Source: SVTX01 sp045612105
GTDB lineage: Bacteria; Bacillota; Clostridia; Oscillospirales; CAG-272
Assembly: GCA_045612105.1 (NCBI GenBank)
Contig: JAZKYL010000074.1
Location: 33,254 to 97,253 of the forward strand
Direction of reading: 5' to 3'
DNA: 64,000 nt
Shown: one piece after another, positions 58,902-64,000 of the stretch
Numbering within the stretch: position 1 is the first letter of the stretch
How the letters are laid out: every line of letters begins with the position of its first letter
Made by a program: the position numbers and the translations under genes
The notes under the pieces: model-generated
The model's database searches: none
The model's input: the letters and a program-made list of their open reading frames with translations, nothing else
What the model was told of the DNA's origin: nothing

Positions 58902-59639
58902 TTAATCCAATCTAATTACCCAACTCTTATCAAAATCCAAAGTTTTTAACACACTCGCTTTATCCAACTTTTCGGGCACTTTTATCTTCAAATGATAGCG
59001 TTCTTTTGGAACATCTTCTATGATAGTGAATTGGCTTCCGTGCGGCTGCCAAGTAAACTTATGAATATGATCATCTTTGGTATATCCTTCAAGATTACCT
59101 CTATCGTTCCACTCAAACACAAATTGATCTGCATCGTAACGAATAGTTTCAGTTTCAAAAATCAAATACTCGTCATAGTTCGGGCCTTTTACCAAAACGA
59201 CAGTTCTTGCGAACTTGAAATACTGGCGAATGCCTGATACACGCTCGTTCCATATATCAAGAACCATTTTACCGATTTCATTCGGTTCAGCTTCTGTGAT
59301 TCTGTCAACACCGAAACTATATGTAGGTGAATTTCTACCGCTTATTAACCTAACCGTCTTTTGTTCACCGATGTTGCTACCTGATTTTACGGTTTTGGCA
59401 CTCCAACAGCAGTTATCTAATACGACATCATCCAAACCGACATTGGAGGGATGCCACTCTGCACCTATGCAATTTGCAAAGACTTGTTCCCACTCGTTGC
59501 CCTCTAATGACATTGTGGATTTGGTTGCCAACATATAAACTATATCTTCTGCAAAGCGTTCAATAAATGTAGAAGGAAAGCGATTAATGGGATATGGAGG
59601 CACAGCTTTATTTACTGTTCTTAATCTTGGTTCAGCCAT
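58902..59639 (-). CDS. Putative type II restriction endonuclease
   Basis: 245 residues. It diverges from a cytosine-5 methyltransferase gene, the usual layout for a restriction pair. A PD-(D/E)xK-like core can be proposed: Glu in NEWEQVFA, Asp pair in NVGLDDVVLD and WSAKTVKS, with Ser where Asp/Glu is usual. This substitution occurs in several restriction enzymes but weakens the assignment. The AGGAGG site is 5 nt upstream. The gene and its partner are clearly more A+T-rich than the flanking genes, which supports horizontal entry. Confidence 0.65.
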   Translation of the reverse strand: MAEPRLRTVNKAVPPYPINRFPSTFIERFAEDIVYMLATKSTMSLEGNEWEQVFANCIGAEWHPSNVGLDDVVLDNCCWSAKTVKSGSNIGEQKTVRLISGRNSPTYSFGVDRITEAEPNEIGKMVLDIWNERVSGIRQYFKFARTVVLVKGPNYDEYLIFETETIRYDADQFVFEWNDRGNLEGYTKDDHIHKFTWQPHGSQFTIIEDVPKERYHLKIKVPEKLDKASVLKTLDFDKSWVIRLD

Positions 59640-59651
59640 ATCTTCCTCCTA

Positions 59652-59700
59652 ATGTACAAGTGTTTTTTATATTATATCATATATTCACCACATTGTACAT
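59652..59700. promoter_or_regulatory. Endonuclease promoter with flanking inverted repeat
   Basis: Minus strand TGTACA (59699-59694), 17-nt spacer, TATAAT (59676-59671). The perfect repeat ATGTACAA (59652-59659) / TTGTACAT (59693-59700) encloses it, the right arm covering the -35. Confidence 0.55.
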
Positions 59701-59738
59701 AGCTAACAATAAATTTTTTGCAAATATTCTAAAATCTC

Positions 59739-59767
59739 TTGACAATTTATCCAATTCATGTTATACT
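59739..59767 (+). promoter_or_regulatory. Methyltransferase promoter
   Basis: TTGACA at 59739-59744, exactly 17 nt, TATACT at 59762-59767. Confidence 0.88.
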
Positions 59768-59771
59768 AAAC

Positions 59772-59787
59772 GAGAAGCAAACTTCTC
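59772..59787. promoter_or_regulatory. Inverted repeat at the methyltransferase transcription start (operator candidate)
   Basis: GAGAAG-CAAA-CTTCTC lies 5 nt after the -10 box. It is a plausible binding site for the helix-turn-helix at the N terminus of the methyltransferase itself. Confidence 0.55.
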
Positions 59788-59809
59788 AAAGTTGGTGAAG
59801 GAGTGTACT

Positions 59810-60994
59810 ATGATCTCTACTGTTGAAATACAAAGAAAGCGTGTCGGGTTAACTCAAACCGAGCTGTCCAACAAAGCCGGCATTAGCCGCAGGGCACTTT
59901 CATCCATAGAAAAATCCACCGCCATTCCTTCGGTGGATATAGCCTTAAAATTGGCAACCATACTGAATACAACCGTTGAAGATCTGTTCCGTATTTCTGA
60001 CACAACAACCATTCCCGAGGGCAAAATATCAGCACCTATTATTCCGATACAATCTCCAAACAATAAGTGGAATACATTTAAGTTTATTGATTTGTTCGCA
60101 GGCATTGGAGGTATTCGACTTGGTTTTGAGAGCGTAGGAGGACAATGCGTATTTTCATCCGAGTTTGATGAAGATGCATGTAAAACTTATGAAGCAAACT
60201 TTGGTGAACACCCTTCGGGAGATATAACCCAAATCAATGCCGAGGATATTCCCGATTTCGATATCCTTCTTGGCGGTTTCCCTTGCCAAGCCTTCTCCAT
60301 TATAGGAAAAAAAGAGGGGTTTGCCAACGAAACTTGCGGCACACTGTTCTTTGATATCGAGCGCATACTAAAGGTAAAACGTCCTTCGGCATTTATGCTT
60401 GAGAACGTTAGAAACTTGGTAGCACACGATAACGGAAATACATTTAAGGTTATCCGTGAACATTTGGAAGCTCTCGGATATACCGTTCACGCAAAGGTTC
60501 TTAATGCTCTTGATTACGGTGTGCCACAGAAGAGAGAAAGAATTATTATTGTTGGTTTCTTAAAGGATATTCCGTTTGAATTTCCAAAGCCTGTTTGTGA
60601 AAATGAAAGACTTTCGCTTTCAGATATTCTTGAAGAGAATGTTGATGCCAAATATTATGTAAAAGAACCTATCAAGTTATCAAGACTTGAACGATTGCGT
60701 GACAAGGATTACCCAAAACCATATATTTCTCACGAGAATATAGCAGGTTCGGTTACTCCCCATCCGTATTCTTCGGCACTCCGCGCAGGTGCTTCTGCGA
60801 ACTACATTCTTGTTAATGACGAACGCCGTCCGACAGAAAGAGAAATGCTTCGCATACAAGGATTCCCCGACTCATTTAAAATCGTATTACCATATGGAAA
60901 AATAAAGAAACAATGTGGCAATTCTGTTGCTATACCTGTAATTAAAGCCGTAGCAGCTGAAATGCTTAAATCCTTGCGAACATACGACAATTAA
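59810..60994 (+). CDS. DNA cytosine-5 methyltransferase with N-terminal Xre-type helix-turn-helix
   Basis: 394 residues. Residues 1-65 are a Cro/CI-like DNA-binding domain (RKRVGLTQTELSNKAGISRRALSSIE). The catalytic part has motif I FIDLFAGIGGIRLGF, motif IV GGFPCQAFS with the nucleophile Cys, motif VI LENVRNL, motif VIII QKRERIIIVG and motif X QCGNSVAIPV. It methylates C5 of cytosine at a short target, protecting DNA from the divergent endonuclease. The fused regulator recalls M.EcoRII/M.SsoII-type enzymes that repress their own promoter. The start is ATG 59810 with GAAGGAG upstream. Confidence 0.93.
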   Translation: MISTVEIQRKRVGLTQTELSNKAGISRRALSSIEKSTAIPSVDIALKLATILNTTVEDLFRISDTTTIPEGKISAPIIPIQSPNNKWNTFKFIDLFAGIGGIRLGFESVGGQCVFSSEFDEDACKTYEANFGEHPSGDITQINAEDIPDFDILLGGFPCQAFSIIGKKEGFANETCGTLFFDIERILKVKRPSAFMLENVRNLVAHDNGNTFKVIREHLEALGYTVHAKVLNALDYGVPQKRERIIIVGFLKDIPFEFPKPVCENERLSLSDILEENVDAKYYVKEPIKLSRLERLRDKDYPKPYISHENIAGSVTPHPYSSALRAGASANYILVNDERRPTEREMLRIQGFPDSFKIVLPYGKIKKQCGNSVAIPVIKAVAAEMLKSLRTYDN

Positions 60995-61037
60995 AACAAA
61001 ATGGTATTTGATGAATTTCAAATACCATTTTGTTTTA
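60993..61037. terminator. Bidirectional terminator after methyltransferase gene
   Basis: AAAACAAAATGGTATTTGA paired with its complement around a short loop, shared by the convergent acetylesterase gene. Confidence 0.9.
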
Positions 61038-61871
61038 TTAAATATTTTTTGCGAAAAGCTCGCCCAACTTCACCGTACAGTTAAGGTCATAGTGAGCTAC
61101 GTCGGGGGCCTCCTCGGGCTCGTTTTTCGTAGTAAAGCCCTCGGCGATGGTATCAATGAAATGATAGCCATTCTTCTCGGCATAAGCCTTTTTGTTTGCA
61201 TTCATCTGCTCGTAACCGCCCCATATTTCTGAAATTGCCGCGTCAATATAGGTGCAATTTTCAAAAGTGGGCGCGTATCTTTCGCGAAGATCGCGCAGCA
61301 TGCAATCATATCGATCTATATAAGGCTCGGCGCAGGCAGGATTGCCGCTGTCGCTCTCACCCTGCATCCAGCAGAAGGCGACCACCTGGGGCTCATATCC
61401 CATAGCGCGAAGCTCGGCAAATCCGCCGTCTATTGCTCTTATCTGCTCGTGATAGCACCAGCCGAGCGAGCGGAAACGGGGATCGTTGATCGCCTTGGCA
61501 TATTCAACAACAAGATCGGGATCATAAGGTGCTCCGCTTGAGGGTGCGCGCCAGCCCTGATTCATATCCGAGCCGCCGAATGCACATTTTATGATAAAAA
61601 ACTGCTCATCGGGGTACTTTTCGGTCAGTTTTTTCGCAATTCCAACCTCGGGACCCAAGGTATCCTTGTTTTTCTCCGCCTGATTTACTCTTACAGGCTC
61701 AAATCCCACATTTTCAATATCGTGAGATATATAGTGTATCAGAACCTTTTCATATCCGTTTCTGAACAGGCTTATTGTCTCCTCGTCGAAGTATTTGGGC
61801 ATATATTTGATATGTCCCACGCCAACAGCGTTGGACTGCCCCGATAAAAGAATAACTTTTGCTTTTTTCAT
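61038..61871 (-). CDS. SGNH-type carbohydrate acetylesterase (sialate O-acetylesterase family)
   Basis: 277 residues without a signal peptide. The nucleophile block ILLSGQSNAVG is at the N end, AFGGSDMNQGW and FCWMQGESDSG follow, matching PF03629 (SASA) and CE6-type acetylxylan esterases. It should remove acetyl groups from sugars in the cytoplasm. A typical C-terminal DxxH is likely in DVAHYDLN, although the spacing is not fully clear. It overlaps the upstream epimerase gene by one base (TAATG). Confidence 0.85.
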   Translation of the reverse strand: MKKAKVILLSGQSNAVGVGHIKYMPKYFDEETISLFRNGYEKVLIHYISHDIENVGFEPVRVNQAEKNKDTLGPEVGIAKKLTEKYPDEQFFIIKCAFGGSDMNQGWRAPSSGAPYDPDLVVEYAKAINDPRFRSLGWCYHEQIRAIDGGFAELRAMGYEPQVVAFCWMQGESDSGNPACAEPYIDRYDCMLRDLRERYAPTFENCTYIDAAISEIWGGYEQMNANKKAYAEKNGYHFIDTIAEGFTTKNEPEEAPDVAHYDLNCTVKLGELFAKNI

Positions 61872-62899
61872 TATTTTTTACCTCTTGCAGCAAGATATGT
61901 ATCCATTGTCTTATCAAGATGTCGGAGGGGAAATTTAACATCATCTGTCAGTTTGCCAAGCTCCAGCTTAAGTCCGTCGTAAAGGGGCATAAGCTCACTT
62001 TGCTTCAAATCGGCAAGCTCGAGTATCTTTGAATTGTCAATAATTCTTGTAAAGCAACGGTCTAAATACAGCTGCCATTCGGGATGGACTCTGCCCGTGT
62101 TTTCGGGGGTCTTGGGACCTGCCCACACGTCAAGGAACTCCTCGGCGGGAATGATCTCGTATTTCAGACCGATAAGCTCCTTATAATAGTCGGCGATCTC
62201 CTGCCACGTATGATGCTCGGCAGTAGAAATGGTGTAGGTCTCACCAAGCGCCTTTTCGTTGCATACAAGACTTGCGATCATACGCGCCGCGTCGCCCGCC
62301 CAGGACATAGTTGCCTGAACATTCATCGCCGCGTCAGGAAGCAGGATGGTCTTGCCCGCTCTGGTGCGGTTGATGACCTCGTGAGCCTCCAAAGTAACAA
62401 GCTGATAGCGACCGTAAGAATAGGTAATAGCAGGGCGGATGATCGTCCAATTCTTTTTCTCCCACGCGCGAACTGTCTTCTCTCCTCTTGCCTTGTAGAG
62501 GCAATAATCGTTATATCCTCTCTTGATCTCGCTATCGGGCAAAATATCGTTAAGCAGAGGTGAGGTTTCCTTGATCGGAATCTCCTCATTAGCGTAAACG
62601 CGGTAGGAGGAAAGATAGATATAGTGATCGGTCGCGCCAAGCAGCTTGGGCGCCCAATCGATAAACGTGTCGCGGTCGTAGATCATAAAATCCACGATGC
62701 AATCGTAATTATTGGCAAGGAGAGAATCAAGGACGCCCTCGGCTTTTGTGTTTGCCTGAATATATTTGAGGTTTGGATGGTTGGATATTGCCACATCAAG
62801 CGACACACCGTCAACCAGATAGCCCATCTCGGCAAGTCGGGGAGCAAGATATTGCCCCATAGCTCCCGTTGCGCCTAAAACCAATACTTTCTTACTCAT
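61871..62899 (-). CDS. NAD-dependent epimerase/dehydratase family protein
   Basis: 342 residues of the extended SDR fold. The glycine loop VLVLGATGAMGQYLAPRL is at the start; the catalytic Tyr-x-x-x-Lys position is in YNDYCLYKARGEK (YCLYK, near residue 155) and RPAITYSYGRYQL follows. Members act on nucleotide sugars or related compounds. The gene sits between an oxidoreductase and an acetylesterase, so a role in modifying an acetylated sugar is possible. The start has no strong ribosome site; a GGTAG is 8 nt upstream. Confidence 0.85.
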   Translation of the reverse strand: MSKKVLVLGATGAMGQYLAPRLAEMGYLVDGVSLDVAISNHPNLKYIQANTKAEGVLDSLLANNYDCIVDFMIYDRDTFIDWAPKLLGATDHYIYLSSYRVYANEEIPIKETSPLLNDILPDSEIKRGYNDYCLYKARGEKTVRAWEKKNWTIIRPAITYSYGRYQLVTLEAHEVINRTRAGKTILLPDAAMNVQATMSWAGDAARMIASLVCNEKALGETYTISTAEHHTWQEIADYYKELIGLKYEIIPAEEFLDVWAGPKTPENTGRVHPEWQLYLDRCFTRIIDNSKILELADLKQSELMPLYDGLKLELGKLTDDVKFPLRHLDKTMDTYLAARGKK

Positions 62900-62919
62900 A
62901 ACTATCTACCTTTTTAAAA

Positions 62920-63900
62920 TCAGACCTTCAGAACGACTTTTCCTACGTGAACTCCGCTCTCGAGAATAGCGTGCGCCTCCTCAGCCTGCTGAATAGGAAG
63001 CTCCTTATACATAGTGGGCTTAACAAGACCTTCGGCAACCTTAGGCCAGACGTTCTCGACCAATTCAGCGAGAAGCTGAGCCTTGAACTCGGGAGTTCTG
63101 GAGCGGAGGGTACTACCGATAATTCTGACGTTGCGAACGTAAATATTCTTCAGGTCGATCTCGGTGAACTGACCTGCCAGAGCCGCGATCATTATCCATC
63201 TTGCGCCGTGCTTGAGATAATGGAGGCACTTGCCCATATCCTTACCACCGAGGCAGTCGATGGCAACGTCAACGGGGTGACCCGCTTCAAGCTCGCGCTT
63301 CAGCACCTCTTCAAGGCTTTCGGTGGTAGTATCAACGATAACGTCAGCACCGAGATGGGCAATCTCCTTCACCTTCTGCTCACCGAGAACGGTGGTTATA
63401 ACGCGGAGACCGAATGCCTTCGCCATGGGAATGACCACGCTTGCAAGTCCGCTTGCACCCGCCTGCATAAGAAGGGTGTCGCCAGCCTTCGCCTTTCCCT
63501 CGTGGAAAATGTTAAGGTATGCGGTAGCACACGCCTCGGGCATAGCCGCCGCCTCTGCCATAGTGCTGTTTTCGGGCACGGGCATCAGCATATCATATTT
63601 TACGTTAACGTACTCGGCATAACCGCCACCGCCAAGGAGAGCGCAGACCTTATCGCCAAGCTTCCAAGAAGAAAGCTCCGCAACCTTCTCGCCAAGCTCG
63701 ACGATCTCGCCCGAGATCTCAAGTCCCATCCACTCGGGGCATCCGGGAGGGGGCGGATAATCTCCCGCTCTCTGCATAAGGTCGGCACGGTTGAGCGCCG
63801 CGTATTCAATTTTTACAAGCACGTCCTCGGCTCCGACGATAGGATCCGGCACGTCGCTCCAGGTAAGTTCTCTGTTCTTTCCAACAAGTATTGCTTTCAT
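62920..63900 (-). CDS. Quinone oxidoreductase-like medium-chain dehydrogenase
   Basis: 326 residues. Zinc-free MDR family: LNRADLMQRAGDYPPPPGCPEWMGLEISG is the signature of PIG3/QOR-type NADPH:quinone reductases, and GASGLASVVIPMAKAFGLRVITTV forms the cofactor site (about residue 147-170). It transfers electrons from NADPH to quinones or reactive enals in the cytoplasm. It is first in a three-gene run with the epimerase (20-nt gap) and esterase. The GAAAGGAA ribosome site is close upstream. Confidence 0.93.
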   Translation of the reverse strand: MKAILVGKNRELTWSDVPDPIVGAEDVLVKIEYAALNRADLMQRAGDYPPPPGCPEWMGLEISGEIVELGEKVAELSSWKLGDKVCALLGGGGYAEYVNVKYDMLMPVPENSTMAEAAAMPEACATAYLNIFHEGKAKAGDTLLMQAGASGLASVVIPMAKAFGLRVITTVLGEQKVKEIAHLGADVIVDTTTESLEEVLKRELEAGHPVDVAIDCLGGKDMGKCLHYLKHGARWIMIAALAGQFTEIDLKNIYVRNVRIIGSTLRSRTPEFKAQLLAELVENVWPKVAEGLVKPTMYKELPIQQAEEAHAILESGVHVGKVVLKV

Positions 63901-64000
63901 ATATTTTTATTCCTTTCGTATTTTTATGCCATAATTTGCCGAATTTTGCTACTATTTGTTTGTTTTTCTATTATTTGTTTAGTTTTTCTTTTCCCAAAGC

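Noticed and set aside
1..64000. tRNA, rRNA, integrase or attachment sites
   Set aside because: Looked for on both strands by eye; no cloverleaf, rRNA segment, integrase, transposase or flanking direct repeat was recognised.

Overview
The window reads as a chromosomal segment of an anaerobic Firmicute, most likely class Clostridia and probably an uncultured gut lineage related to Oscillospirales. The support is gene content and signals: sigma-A promoters of the form TTGACA-17-TATAAT before many genes, AGGAGG-type ribosome sites, Gram-positive lipoproteins, an EndoA-type MazF, a BMP-type nucleoside ABC transporter, LtaS- and TagF-like enzymes, cohesin-like secreted proteins and several glycosidases. 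The genus cannot be settled from the sequence alone.

Layout. 1-9.3 kb: tail of an alpha-amylase-type glycosidase, iron alcohol dehydrogenase, membrane-anchored Xre regulator, an AraC / DHQase-like / SDR cluster, DUF1015 protein, aspartate kinase and a GH43-like protein. 9.3-13.3 kb: housekeeping genes truB, trmB, a serine hydrolase and ychF. 13.6-15.8 kb: orphan OmpR-type regulator and an HtrA protease. 15.9-25.9 kb, minus strand: A+T-rich lipoprotein gene, a 19-codon micro-ORF, an MFS carrier, nucleoside hydrolase, and xpt-bmp-nupO-nupP-nupQ, a purine uptake and salvage set. 26.2-32.7 kb: acyl carrier protein, a 1558-residue cell-wall-type protein with a cohesin-like partner, and a small lipoprotein. 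33.4-42.2 kb: GH39-like glycosidase and a 2005-residue secreted protein flanked by two related acidic micropeptides. 42.3-44.9 kb: serC-serA. 45.1-51.7 kb: amino-sugar/polyol catabolism (AraC, two epimerases, two Gfo/Idh oxidoreductases, NagB-like, NagA). 51.8-56.1 kb: envelope polymer genes, including a YidC-TagF fusion. 56.4-58.8 kb: mazF, fba, acyl-ACP thioesterase. 58.9-61.0 kb: a type II restriction-modification pair. 61.0-63.9 kb: acetylesterase, NAD-epimerase and quinone oxidoreductase.

The points most worth a second look are: (i) a conserved leader element copied before four minus-strand genes (nucleoside hydrolase, xpt, the 1558-residue protein, serC), with an expanded 46-47-nt loop only before the two purine-salvage genes; (ii) two homologous 40-42-residue acidic peptides on either side of the 2005-residue protein gene, with an exact 22-nt-period tandem array between the first peptide and the giant gene; (iii) the in-frame fusion of a YidC insertase to a CDP-glycerol glycerophosphotransferase; (iv) several compact regulatory designs, including a promoter lying inside the loop of a terminator, a promoter whose -10 is 3 nt from an ATG, and inverted repeats at both promoters of the restriction-modification pair.
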